DNA of 64,000 bases from Lentinula raphanica (Eukaryota > Basidiomycota > Agaricomycetes > Agaricales > Omphalotaceae), in assembly GCA_027919835.1 (NCBI GenBank), contig JANVFP010000033.1:248001-312000 (forward strand). Direction: 5' to 3'. Positions 37,605 through 48,062 of the stretch are shown here, piece after piece; the first letter of the stretch is position 1, and every line of letters begins with the position of its first letter. Under the pieces are notes generated by a model, which did not search any database, was not told the DNA's origin, and was given only the letters and a program-made list of their open reading frames with translations. A program made the position numbers and the translations under genes.

Positions 37605-39291
37605 CCAAACTCGAACGTCGTATAATGATAGTCGCAATCGGGCTCGCGGATCCACCTCTTCATCGGACAATCATCGATTTTTGGACATGTTCTTCTCCCT
37701 CGCACAAGGGGTTGTATCCTCATTTTTTTCGTGGACATTTCTCATCCGAGATGAAACCCTTTCTTTTGTTTTACTGAACATATACCTTTCGCTTTTACTA
37801 ATATCTCCGATCTTCAGTCAGGAAACGTTCCATCATTCATTGAACATACCTTCGAACTTCTTTCCATTTCTTACTTCCTGATAATTATCTTCCTGACTAT
37901 TGTTCAACCTTTTGCCTGGACTCTGGATTCGCCTTCCTCACGCTCGTTCATGACTCTTTCACGCACGTTCCTTCACGACCTTGGACCTTTTTTACGTGGA
38001 CTATTGGACTCCTACCACGAACATTATGGACTACCCCCGAACAATCTTGGACAATGGACTACCACAGACTACTACCCACATGGACTCCGTACAGTTATAC
38101 CATATATATTACGCGTCATCCCCACTTACTGCTTTTTGTAATACTGTACATTTACCTATATCCTTTCAGACTATTTCTACATTATATCTTCGCTTTCTTT
38201 AATGTTAACTATATCCACCATGTACCATTGGACTCGCTTTGCTTGCTTCTGTCGTGTTGCACACTTACATATATTTCTCCATTGCAGGACAAGCGCAGGC
38301 TGGTTGGGTGGGGGATGGATGACAATTAACAAACGGACTCTTGTAGAACTATCTCTATACACATACACCAAAACACAAACGGACTTTTGTAGAACCGATA
38401 CTGCGAACACTGACTCGAATCAAATGTATACATAAAGTACATTCTAAATCTCTAACAAAGTTGGTAACAACAAAGTCTTGACGTTACAGACGCCTGAAAA
38501 CCCCACGATCGGACAAAATCACGAACTCCCGAGTCCCTGGGACATGATCTGAGAGTGAAGCGTAAGTCGTGTATATTGGCGGGAGAGTCGAGAATGACTC
38601 AATCTGCTGTTTAGATGCCATCCATTACTAGGTTAGATTAATTCGTTCATCGGGATAAGTTGTTGACTCTGGGGCCTGGGCGGAATGTCCTCTACACTGA
38701 TTGAAAACTCGGCAGTTGACGATAATAGAATATGTGAAATATAATGTTTACAGGAGCTGACGAAGAATTTGAGCTATGTATGTGTTCGGGGAATCTACTC
38801 GGATATTCAGTTGCACGAGCTACCCGCAAGGTTACTGATAGTATGTATACAAGTCTGATAAATCGTGAAGATGAACAGTCTGAAAAAAAAACAATTGAAA
38901 TTCCTGTTGAGAGTTGAATTGAGCCCCCCTGGTCGCCATAAGGTTATTGGTATCAAGGAAGAGACAGCCTGAGACTGGAACTCGACTCAGTAGGTCTGTC
39001 TAAAGTAGGCAAACTTGGTAGGCAATCTGTTACGTTTGAACATCGTTCGGGTGCGACAAATTGCAGATATGCAGTCATTGGCTTCCCGCACAGCGTTAAC
39101 CTGACTGTGCAGTGTGCAGACTGAAAAAATGTGGAAGGACATCGGAGTAGAGTTTCACGTTTAACTTCAACGCCAGGGAGAAGTTTAGGCCGTGTCCGTG
39201 GGTAAAATTTGGGCTTACGTGATGGATTTTGGTTGCCGCCCAAGTAAGCGCTCTGATCAAGTTCAGTTCACTCAGTGATGGCCTTTTGGAT
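37605..39291. other. Intergenic; repeated TGGACT words in the first half
   Basis: About 1.7 kb with no gene. From about 37915 to 38395 the hexamer TGGACT or CGGACT and close variants recur many times in T/C-rich DNA, which looks like a long 3' flank of the transcription-factor gene. The rest contains the APN2 promoter, with no clear box. Confidence 0.4.
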
Positions 39292-41732
39292 ATGCGCATC
39301 CTTACTTGGAACATTGTGAGTGTAATATACGGCATTTGTAGACAGTTTGCTTAACGCTATCTGTTAGAATGGGATCCGAACGATACCCCAATACCATCCG
39401 TATGCTTTCCAGCAAAAACTGCCCCAATTGCCCACTCACAGGACGCGTTTAGGTGGAATACACTGAAAAACCACGATGCAATCTTAGACCATTTGAATGC
39501 TGATATCATAAACTTCCAAGGCATGCATCAAACTGTTCGCTTTTTCGTGTACTAATGGTTCTATAGAGGTCAAATCATCCCGTACAGCTCTTCCTGCTCC
39601 AGTCGCCGCTCCGCCGTCATACGACGCGTATTACTCTTTCCCACTTACCAAGAATGGATACTCCGGCGTTGCTACCTACACTCGCCGACCATCAACGACT
39701 ACCTCCGGTGTGACAGCGCTCAAGGCTGAAGAAGGACTGACAGGAATTCTCCGTCAACCGCATCTCAAGCCTCCTATCTCGGATGCAGAACGTGTATCGC
39801 GTCCAGAAGCCTATGACTACGGCGAAGAGTTTGAGTCGATGGATTTGAAGTCCCTTGATGCAGAAGGACGCGTTCTCACATTCGATTTTGGCCTGTTCGT
39901 CTTGATCAATGTGTATTGCCCTAACGACGGCTCTTCTGAAGAAGACACGAGTCGATTTGACTACAAGATGGCTTTTCATCGCCTCCTCGAAGCTCGAATA
40001 CGCGCGCTCATTAGAGAAGGGCGAGAGGTGATACTTTTGGGTGATATCAATGCATGTGCAGCAATAATGGACCATTGCGAAGGCGACATAATCGTTCGTA
40101 GAGGTGCAGCGCTGGGATTCGACGGTGACAGTGAAGAATATTTCTGGGTGGAAAATGAGGCTAGGCGATGGCTGAGAGACCTGTTGGAAGGCGAAAAAAG
40201 GTGTCTAGTCGACGTAGTGAGAAAATACCATCCTGGACGACGGGGGATGTTCACATGTGAGTGATTTCGACTTTTTTCCAGTTTGATTCTGCTTATCGTG
40301 TTCTTACGATAGGTTGGAATACCAAGTTATCCGCTCGCGCCAGTAATTATGGAACTCGCATCGATTATATCCTCGTCACTCCTGGTCTCCTGCCATGGAT
40401 TAAAGCAGCAGATATCGAACCTAGTATCAAAGGCAGCGATCATTGTCCGGTCTGGATAGATCTTCATGAAGAAATCACACTACCTGAATCCAATCTCATA
40501 ATCAAACTTCGGGATCGCACGTCATGTACTACATCTGGTCAAATTCAAGCGAAGCCGATAGCACCAAGGTTGGCGACGCATTTCTGGGACGAGTATTCTG
40601 GGAAACAACGTCTTCTGGCGAGCTTCTTTGGTGTTGGTTCCGCTGAAGACAAGACCAAAAAGATGAAAACTGTTGCTGAAGCTGTAAGATTCCCTATATC
40701 TGTTGTACTGCGTTAAGTTGTGTTGCTGAAACGTGTCTCTGGCAGACATCGAAGAAGAGCTCGCGTAATGAATCCTCGGCTGACGAACTTGCATTGCTCG
40801 GTGGAGAGAAGAGGGCAGAACGCAGTGACGCGGAGAGAGAGAACATGCACATGGACGCTACAGATATGTGTGAATCGTTGAGCTCGCCCAACCTCCTGAA
40901 GACAGCGCCCTCTTCCTCACTGTCGTTGGGCGAGCCATCTAGAACGCCGACTCCTACTTCCACGCCTTCATCTTCGAATCCAATCAAGAAGAGGAAGTCA
41001 CCCCCTCCCTCACAAACTCCTGCTGCGTCATCCGAATCTAGATCCATACCTTACTCGAAGCAGAAGAAACAAAGAAAGGAAAAAGAAGAAGATATAAAAG
41101 ACGTGAAGAGGCCTGGACAATCAAAGCTATCGAGTTTCTTCGTCGCACCATCTGCTTCCAAAGAGAAAACCCAATCAAAAGGCCTGGCCAAGTCCAAGAT
41201 TAAACGAAGCCGAACTGTCTCAGCAGAGGAACTTTCAGAAATGGAAGCAGAAGTCGATTCAGTCATTGATCTCACGTCCGAAGACTTGCACGTTGTCGAG
41301 GAGGAAATCGACGACGAGGATCTGCGACGGGCAATCCAACTTTCTCTATCTCAAACAGATTCTTCGTCTTCGTCATCACCAGCATCTCTTGTTGCTTCAT
41401 CCTCATCCCAAGAAGCTTGGAAATCTCTACTCAAACCCCCGGAACCTCCAAAGTGCTTGGTGCATAATGAAGTTGCGAAGCAGTTCAGAGTGAACAAGCC
41501 CGGGGTCAACAAGGGTCGATCGTTTTGGGTTTGCTCGAGGTGAGACTAATTGTTGGACGCAACTTATATTGGCTTTTGGACTGATTTGTAGTACAGACCA
41601 GTGGGGCCTGGATACGATAAAGGTCGCTCAGAACGACCTCGTGAAGAAGTCGATTCTAGATGGAAGTGTAACTTCTTCGTATGGAGTAGTGATCTTGGTA
41701 CCAAGAAGACTGCTAGTACATCTGGAAAATGA
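39292..41732 (+). CDS. APN2: AP endonuclease 2 (Apn2/APE2) with PIP box, UIM-like motif and zf-GRF
   Basis: Cuts DNA at abasic sites and trims blocked 3' ends. The exonuclease III fold starts at M-R-I-L-T-W-N-I-N-G-I-R-T and continues Y-H-P-W-N-T-L-K, D-I-I-N-F-Q-E-V-K, L-I-N-V-Y-C-P-N, L-L-G-D-I-N-A-C, R-I-D-Y-I-L and G-S-D-H-C-P-V, so metal and catalytic residues are present. Introns include 39400-39452, 39521-39566 (GC donor) and 41540-41596. After the catalytic domain comes a disordered basic tail with a PCNA-binding PIP box Q-S-K-L-S-S-F-F (41118-41141), a ubiquitin-interacting-like helix E-D-L-R-R-A-I-Q-L-S-L (about 41315-41350), and a C-terminal zf-GRF (C-L-V-H ... F-W-V-C-S-R ... W-K-C-N-F-F-V-W). 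The stop is at 41730-41732, eight bases before the duplicated target site of an inserted element. About 700 residues. Confidence 0.93.
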
Positions 41733-41747
41733 CAATATGGATATTGG

Positions 41748-42204
41748 AGGACCCCGCATAATGAGTGAAGATGTTCGTCACGAATTCGGACAAAATTTTG
41801 GCCAAAATTCGCAAAATGCCCATCCCTGGTTCGGACAAAACTATGGGAAATCAGGCGGGAAGCCCAGACGAAGGTTCGGACAACAATTTCCTATGGGGAT
41901 CGAACTTCAGGTCTACCAGCAGCAAACCAGCAGCCTCTGGCCGAAATCTCACACTTCAAGCCACTGCACGCAACTCAGCTGAGCAAGATCCACAAAATCG
42001 TCAACTGGCTCAGAATCAGCACTGGATTCAAAATTTTGACTCGGAGAGGCCCGTACCGCAGTTCGGACAAAAATTTTGTATTTTTGAGGTTCATCAGCGA
42101 TTTCGGACAAAAATTTGGGTCCCAGAGGTAATTTTGGTTCGGACAAAACTCTCCAGAAATCAAAAAATTTCTGACTATCATTCTCACCTATTATGCGGGG
42201 TCCT
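41748..42204. mobile_element. 457-bp non-autonomous TIR element with 8-bp target duplication (hAT-like MITE)
   Basis: Ends are perfect 15-bp inverted repeats AGGACCCCGCATAAT, with weaker symmetry beyond. Both sides are flanked by GATATTGG (41740-41747 and 42205-42212), an 8-bp direct duplication typical of hAT transposons. Inside are six same-orientation copies of TTCGGACAAAA (at 41785, 41830, 41875 with one mismatch, 42062, 42102 and 42138). It has no transposase; the open frames through it are incidental. The paralogous segment downstream of the truncated APN2 copy (46823-46860) lacks the element, so the insertion came after the duplication or was lost there. Confidence 0.88.
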
Positions 42205-43012
42205 GATATTGGATAGTCCAGAATTCCCAGCGGCGGGTTTAGTCGTCTCCTTGCAGATGGTCCCGATCTTGATCACAAGTCCAGCACCGCCTGACCCCAT
42301 TCACGCCTTCAACAAAAGTTGACAATCTTTTCCACTAAGATGGTTTTTGTTGATTCTAAGTTCAAAGGCGAACTGATTTCACGAGTGCATGCCGTTGACC
42401 AGACTTCTCGTATGTGAGTCTAAGATCTGAACTTGAGCCCACTGGTCACTTATGCTCCTCCACAAACAAGCATGAGCAACATCCAATGTTGTGCAAGGGA
42501 CCTACTTTTCTTCCTTGTTGGCTTTCGGAACCAACTGTAAATCAGGATGAATTTATAGACCTGGTATCTTGAGATTAAACTACGCCCATGTGAATTCGTA
42601 GAGGAAGCAGTTTCGAACAACTTCTTCAAATTTCACCGAGACCTAAAAATGACGAGCTGGGCCTCCCTTGTTGCGGTTCGAAGAGGATATGATAGAGTGA
42701 GTTTCTCCTCACAGCCCGATTCTTCCTGCTGCGCGAAAAAGCGATCCGTCTCCCAAGAAGCTTTGGAGTGCAAGCGCTGCGCGCATCTTGGGCCCAAGCA
42801 TACTCATGGGAGTCCCGCCGTTTTCTTGGGGTTGCAACTTGTATTCGACATACTACCTGAAGAACGACAGCCTTACCTGGAGAGTATCGATGCTTTCAAG
42901 GAATGCCGGCCCCGTGCCGAGGGGCGGGATCGACTTTGAAATTTGAAACTCCGAACCTCACTGACCTTGGTTCAGCTCTTGTTTCGAAGTTGGTTCCAAC
43001 TTGATCACAAAC
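42205..43012. other. Duplicated APN2-CFEM spacer with a CFEM fragment
   Basis: From 42213 to about 42325 this matches 46835-46955 (shared GCGGCGGGTTTAGTCGTC, CGCCTGACCCCATTCA and CTTCAACAAAAGTTGACAAT). Bases 42340-42415 match the exon 1/intron 1 border of the CFEM gene at 47225-47300 (shared AAGTTCAAA and GTGCATGCCGTTGACCA). The CFEM upstream region and most of exon 1 are absent, so only a fragment remains. The rest to 43012 has no gene; the frame 42649-42939 was not accepted. Confidence 0.7.
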
Positions 43013-44664
43013 ATGCTTTATCTCCCACAAGAACTTGTCGACCGAATTATTGACGAATTCTACGACTCATTTGGTGATCTTAAGAATCTATCTCTCGTTG
43101 CCAGATCATGGCTACATCGGGCTCGCTGCCATCTTTTTCGCTCTCTCACCCTTAACCCTCAGGATCTGCAGGCGATCCGTGATCACTATGCCGACCTTAA
43201 GCGCAGAGATTCCCTCGATTTCATCTTGGACCCGGATGATTATGTATCTTTACAAGACAAAAAGTTTTTATGTTCGCCACTTGCAGAGAATCCTCAGCCT
43301 ACGCAGTCGTTCCTATCGTCTATTACCAACATCATTCCTCATGTTCGAGGTTTACAATTGCTATCTTGGATCCAAGTTGGAGATCAACTTGTACCTGCGA
43401 AGGTGTATCATCGGGAATGGCTTGGATATGGGGGTGACGCATACGCATCACATTGCCGTCTCAGAAGGTCATTGTCATCGAATGAAGACTTTCTGGAAAG
43501 ACAGAAGGTTCAATGGAACTCTATTGATCTCCCTTGGGAACGTGGTACAGGATTGCATGCATTACCGTTCAGGAATTTGAGGCTCATCTACATTCAGTGG
43601 AGTGTGTTCAGCTGGACACTGCCCTTCGAACGTACAGCGGGTCCTGCGAATCCAGCTAACTGGCCTGGTATTCAACTAGCGTTGCTCCTCAAATCTAATG
43701 GCAGTACTCTAGACCATGTCCACGTTACCGAATATCCTGGTTTTCAGCCGGATAAAAATGGTTCAACTAGAGACGCTCTGCTTAACCTCCTTGCTCAGAA
43801 CGCTCCAAATTTGCGATCACTGTGCCTCGGAGGTCTACGGAAGGCATATTATCCCCAATTTCGCTCCCTTGAATCCGAAGATCCTCCATTACCAGATCGT
43901 GTGCTATATCCTTCAGGCGAGGAAGTGCCGCATATCATACTAGATCACAACTGTCCGCCAGATAACCTTGCCACTATATACCTTGAGCGTCTCTTTCTCC
44001 AAGGTTTCGAAGCAGAGTCTACCATCCTGATTCAGGAAGCAATGCTCAATGGTGGTGTTTTCTCGTTGAAGAACTTGAGCCACCTTGTACTATCCGTAAT
44101 GCCAATGGGTTATGATTACATGTTCATGTTCTCCAAGGTACAAGGGACCTTGACACATCTCACTCTTGATTTGAAAGATTCAAGTTAGTTATGTTTGTTC
44201 ATCTCTGCCTGCTTGATCTTACTTAGTGCTTTTTAGCTCTCTATGCCAGCCTCAGGTTCCATTTCTTCCCAAGACTTGCATATCTACAATTCATTGTACA
44301 TGCCATCTACCGCTCCTGGGTCAACCTGCATGACATAGTCAGAGCTTTATCTGACAATGCCTATCATCTAGATGGTTCATTGCCAGTTATTCAACTAGTC
44401 AAACGGCTACACATTTCCTATGGATCCAGCGCTCGCTTGATCAATCACGGATACTTACTTGCAGCATCAGCAGATGAGTTGCTTGAAAGTCTGGTCTGCA
44501 TTCCTTCTGAAATTCCAGAGTCAATGGGAAGGAGTCAGGTGGAAGAGATTACATTCGATGTGTCTGAGTCAATGCTTGCAGATACTTTTCCATTAACATA
44601 TAGCACGGGTCGTTTGAAGGAAGGACAAACAGATCATTGGTGGTACCGACCTTCATATCTGTAG
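43013..44664 (+). CDS. F-box protein
   Basis: N-terminal F-box: L-P-Q-E-L-V-D-R-I-I-D-E-F ... L-K-N-L-S-L-V-A-R-S-W-L-H-R-A-R-C-H-L-F-R-S-L, the standard agaricomycete form. The remainder carries irregular leucine-rich segments (N-L-R-S-L-C-L-G-G-L, N-L-S-H-L-V-L-S). One intron near 44184-44237 joins L-K-D-S to T-L-Y-A-S-L-R-F-H. The ATG at 43013 is used because the frame upstream has no ATG. Presumed SCF adaptor with unknown target. About 530 residues. It sits between the two copies of the APN2/CFEM duplication and is itself unduplicated here. Confidence 0.75.
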
Positions 44665-44934
44665 TAAATCATTATGAGACTCTGATGATTTTCCCTATTG
44701 AAATATCACTTACGTTTTATCTCTAATCTGAACTCTTTCGATTAGGTTAACTTGAGTCAGAGACTCAGAGTGATTTCTCGGAGAGGCCTGAAAAGACCAT
44801 TAGCAAGAAGTATGATTGATTGAAAGCAATAATCCTACATATCCTTAGAAGAAGTGCCACTCAAGGTGAAAACTGTGTCACTGCTACTAGGACCACACGG
44901 CGCACTGCTGGTATAGTATGTAGACGGGCGACAA

Positions 44935-45155
44935 GTTCTAGTTTGCATGTAAGGGAGCTAAAGCCTAAGCGCTATGTAAGCGCCCTGTAAGCGCCCAATT
45001 CCGTCACGGAGATCAGGTGTACTGGCGATATACGCGCCTGGTTTCCTTTCTCTCATCAATGATCATCACCCAGACGACTCTCATCTACGATATTCCTCCT
45101 CAAGTTTTCACCTAATTTGCGTTCATCAAGCTCATTCGCTATCCTACGGGGTTCA
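44935..45155. repeat. Relic copy of the UVE1 upstream region
   Basis: Matches 49795-50066, the promoter/5' UTR of UVE1: shared blocks TAAGGGA, TAAGCGC repeats, GTCACGGAGATCA, CCCAGACGA, CAAGTTTTC, and GTTCATCAAG followed by TTCATTCGCTATCCTAC. The relic lacks about 80 internal bases and stops within about ten bases of the UVE1 start codon. It is directly followed by the tandem repeat and truncated APN2 copy. Confidence 0.8.
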
Positions 45156-45183
45156 AGTAACACGCCGTAAATCTGTGCCCAGT

Positions 45184-45377
45184 GCCCACTCTTGAATTAG
45201 CGAGCTTGAAGTTGTCAATGCCTCGCATGAGTCTTCCCATGGGAGACTATGGAACGAGGAGGTATGCTTACATGTGAGTTGCCCACTCTTGAATTAGCGA
45301 GCTTGAAGTTGTCAATGCCTCGCATGAGTCTACCCATGGGAGACTTTGGAACGAGGAGGTATGCTTACATGTGAGTT
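45184..45377. repeat. 97-bp tandem repeat, two copies, containing an APN2 exon end
   Basis: Units 45184-45280 and 45281-45377 differ at only a few bases. Each ends in GCTTACATGTGAGTT, matching the exon end and 5' splice site of APN2 (TTCACATGTGAGTGA at 40251-40265). So the junction of the truncated APN2 copy was itself duplicated. Confidence 0.85.
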
Positions 45378-46822
45378 ATCTCAACTATTATTCTAGCTTG
45401 ATTCTGCTCATTGTGTGATGACATTGACGATAGCTTGGATTACCAAGTTATCCGCTCGTGCCAGTGACTACGGAACCCATATCGAGTATAGCCTCGTCAC
45501 TCCTCGTCCTTTGCCATGGATGCAAGCAGCAGATATCGAGCCTGGCATCCGACAAAGGCAATGATCATTGTCCGGTCTGGATGCATCTCCACGAAGAAAT
45601 TACGCTACCTGAAACCAATTTCTCGCTCGAACTTCGGGATCGTATATCCTGTACTACATCTGATCAAACACAAGCGAAGCCGATAGCACCAAGGTTAACG
45701 ACTCATTTCTGGGACGAGTATTCTGGAAAGCAACCGCGGAGGACAGGACGAAAAAGATAATAACCGTCGCTGAAGCTGTAGGATTCCCTTCATATGTTGT
45801 ACTGCGTCGAACTGCGTTGCTCAAATGTGGCCCTGGCAGATATGGAAAAGCACTCGCGTAATGAATTCCCGGGTAACGAACTCGGTGGGGAGAAGAGGGG
45901 TAACGCAGTAACGCAGAGAGAGAGAACATGCAAATGGACGCTACAGAGATAGGCGAATCGCTGAGCTCACCCAACCTCCTGAAGACAGCGCCCTCTTCCT
46001 CACTGTCGTCGACCGAGCCATCTAGAACTTCGACTCCTACTTCCACACCTTCATCTTCCAATCCAATCAAGAAGAGGAAGTCACCTCCTCCCTCACAAAC
46101 TCCTGCTGCGACGCGCATCATCCGAATATAGATCCATCCCTTACTCGAAGCAGAAAAAACAAAGAAAGGAAAAAGAAGAAGATGTAAAAGACGTGAAGAG
46201 GCCTGGACAATCAAAGTTATCGAATTTCTTCATCGCACCATCTGCTTCCAAAGAGAAAAATCAATCAAAAGGCCCGGCCAAGTCCAAAATCAAACGAAGC
46301 CGAACTTTCTCGACAGAGGAACTTGCTGAAATGGAAGCAGAAGTCGAGTCAGTTAATGATCTCACGTCCGAAGACGTGCAGGATGTTGAGGAGGAAACCA
46401 ATGACGAGGATCTGCGACGGGCAATCAAACTTTCGCTATCTCAGACGGAATCTTCCTCTTCGTCGACACCAGTACCTCTCGTTGCTTCCTCTTCATCTCA
46501 AGAAGCTTGGCAAACTCTACTCAAACCTCCGGAACCACCAAAGTGCTTGGTGCATAATGAAGTTGCGGAGCAGTTCAGAGTGAATATGCCCGGGGTCAAC
46601 AAAGGACGATCGTTTTGCGTTTGCTCGAGGTGAGATTAATTACTCGAGACTTCTTATATTGGCTTTTGGACTGATTTATAGTACAGACCAGTGGGGCCTG
46701 GATATAATAAAGGTCGTTCAGAACGACCTCGTGAAGAAGTCGATTCTAGATGGAAGTGTAACTTCTTCGTATGGAGTAGTGATCTTGGTACCGAAAAGAC
46801 TGCGAGTACATCTGGGAAATGA
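45378..46822 (+). pseudogene. Truncated APN2 copy (3' half only)
   Basis: Corresponds to APN2 from the intron at about 40262 to the stop, so the catalytic N-terminal exons are absent. The R-I-D-Y-I-L motif has become H-I-E-Y-S-L, losing its key Asp. The G-S-D-H-C-P-V region is frameshifted (about 45550-45565), and about 36 bases are missing after Y-S-G-K-Q (about 45738). Later parts are better kept: PIP box Q-S-K-L-S-N-F-F, the UIM-like helix, and the zf-GRF, though the zf-GRF Trp before V-C-S-R is Cys. The terminal exon frame ends at 46822. It cannot encode an AP endonuclease. Any transcript could at most give a fragment with PIP/UIM/GRF motifs. Confidence 0.88.
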
Positions 46823-47022
46823 CAAGATGAATACCTAGTCCACAATTTCGAGCGGCGGGTTTAGTCGTCCGCCTGCCGGTGGTACGTGTTATGGTCCCGT
46901 TTTGATCACAAGCCCAACAGCGCCTGACCCCATTCATGCCTTCAACAAAAGTTGACAATGATATGACGAACTTCCGACATCTTCTTTTCCATTCATGGTC
47001 CTCATTCAAACGTTACGGACTG

Positions 47023-47030
47023 TATAAATA
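47023..47030 (+). promoter_or_regulatory. Probable TATA box of the CFEM gene
   Basis: TATAAATA, 87 bases upstream of the CFEM ATG at 47117, followed by C/T-rich sequence as in strongly expressed fungal genes. Confidence 0.5.
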
Positions 47031-47116
47031 AGAACCGTTGAATCTTTACCCCACTTTGCCAACCCTCATCTCAAAAATCTGTTCATATTCCGCTCGAATT
47101 ATACAGCTTCATCAAG

Positions 47117-47865
47117 ATGAAATTCACGGTTCTGATCCTCGGCTTGGCCTTACTCGTAGGCTCGACTGTCGCACAAAGCCTCTCCCAATGCGCCACTGCT
47201 TGCGTCTCTCAGGCGGCGGTCAAAGATGGTTGTGTTAGTTTGTAAGTTCAAACGCAAACCGGTCTCACAAGTGCATGCCGTTGACCAAACTTCTCGTATG
47301 AAGCACGAACCTCACCTGCGTATGCACCAGCGCGCAATTCCAACAGGACGCTCGTTCTTGCCTTACGGCAGAATGTTCTTCAGCGGATTTGACCACTCTG
47401 GAAGGGTTGCAGGCACAAGAATGCGGGGCCAGTGAGTGTTCGATATTTGTTTCTGGAAATCTTCATATATAGCGTGTCTGTTCACGTACCTGTGCTCATC
47501 TTCCATTGCTTCTGATTCCCTCAGTGCAACTCTCAGCTACCGGAACGCCTAGTGATACCGCGACGTTCACTGCTTCTGGGATCAGCAGTGGGACAGGAAC
47601 TAGTATCAGTGCCACGACTTCATCTGGGGCTTCTGGAAGTGCTTCGACTACTGTTGCGTCCGGTTCTGGCTCTGGGACTATCGTACCTCCCCCATCCAGT
47701 GTGATATCTAGTGCGATATCTGGAGCATCGAGTGCGGCATCGAGTGCGGCTTCTAGTGCTGCGTCCAGTGCATCCAGTGCCGGTAGCACAGGAAACAGTG
47801 CGCCAAATGTGCAAGTACCGTTGGGCATGAGTTTTGTTGGAATGTTGGCGGCGTTGTTGGCGTGA
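47117..47865 (+). CDS. GPI-anchored CFEM-domain protein
   Basis: Signal peptide (F-T-V-L-I-L-G-L-A-L-L-V-G-S-T-V-A), then a CFEM domain with eight cysteines: Q-C-A-T-A-C, D-G-C-V, L-T-C-V-C-T, S-C-L-T-A-E-C, and E-C-G. Introns at about 47242-47310 and 47431-47523 keep the frame. A Ser/Thr/Gly/Ala-rich stalk of about 100 residues follows, with an S-S-A-A-S-S-A-A repeat and a hydrophobic C-terminal tail (V-G-M-L-A-A-L-L-A), as in GPI-anchored wall proteins. CFEM proteins in fungi bind haem or act at the cell surface; the role here is unknown. A fragment of this gene lies at 42340-42415. Confidence 0.9.
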
Positions 47866-48062
47866 GGTTTCGTTTCGTTTCCATACCAGAACCTGAGATA
47901 CGACAAAAAATGGTCCTCATTACTTCATTACTTCTCTAAAACGCACGTTGGACATAGTCTTGTATGATCTTTGAAGTTTCCGTGTACATACAGTATTAGG
48001 TGTAAAAATATGTCGATCAATGTAAGCGCCCGTACTCTTTCTTGAACTTCAACCAGTTCGTC

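Noticed and set aside
41765..42322. 185-codon frame downstream of APN2
   Set aside because: It runs through the inserted element and into the spacer, is absent from the paralogous copy and has no family feature.
42649..42939. 96-codon plus-strand frame
   Set aside because: Cys/Arg-rich with no motif. No upstream or downstream exon could be joined.
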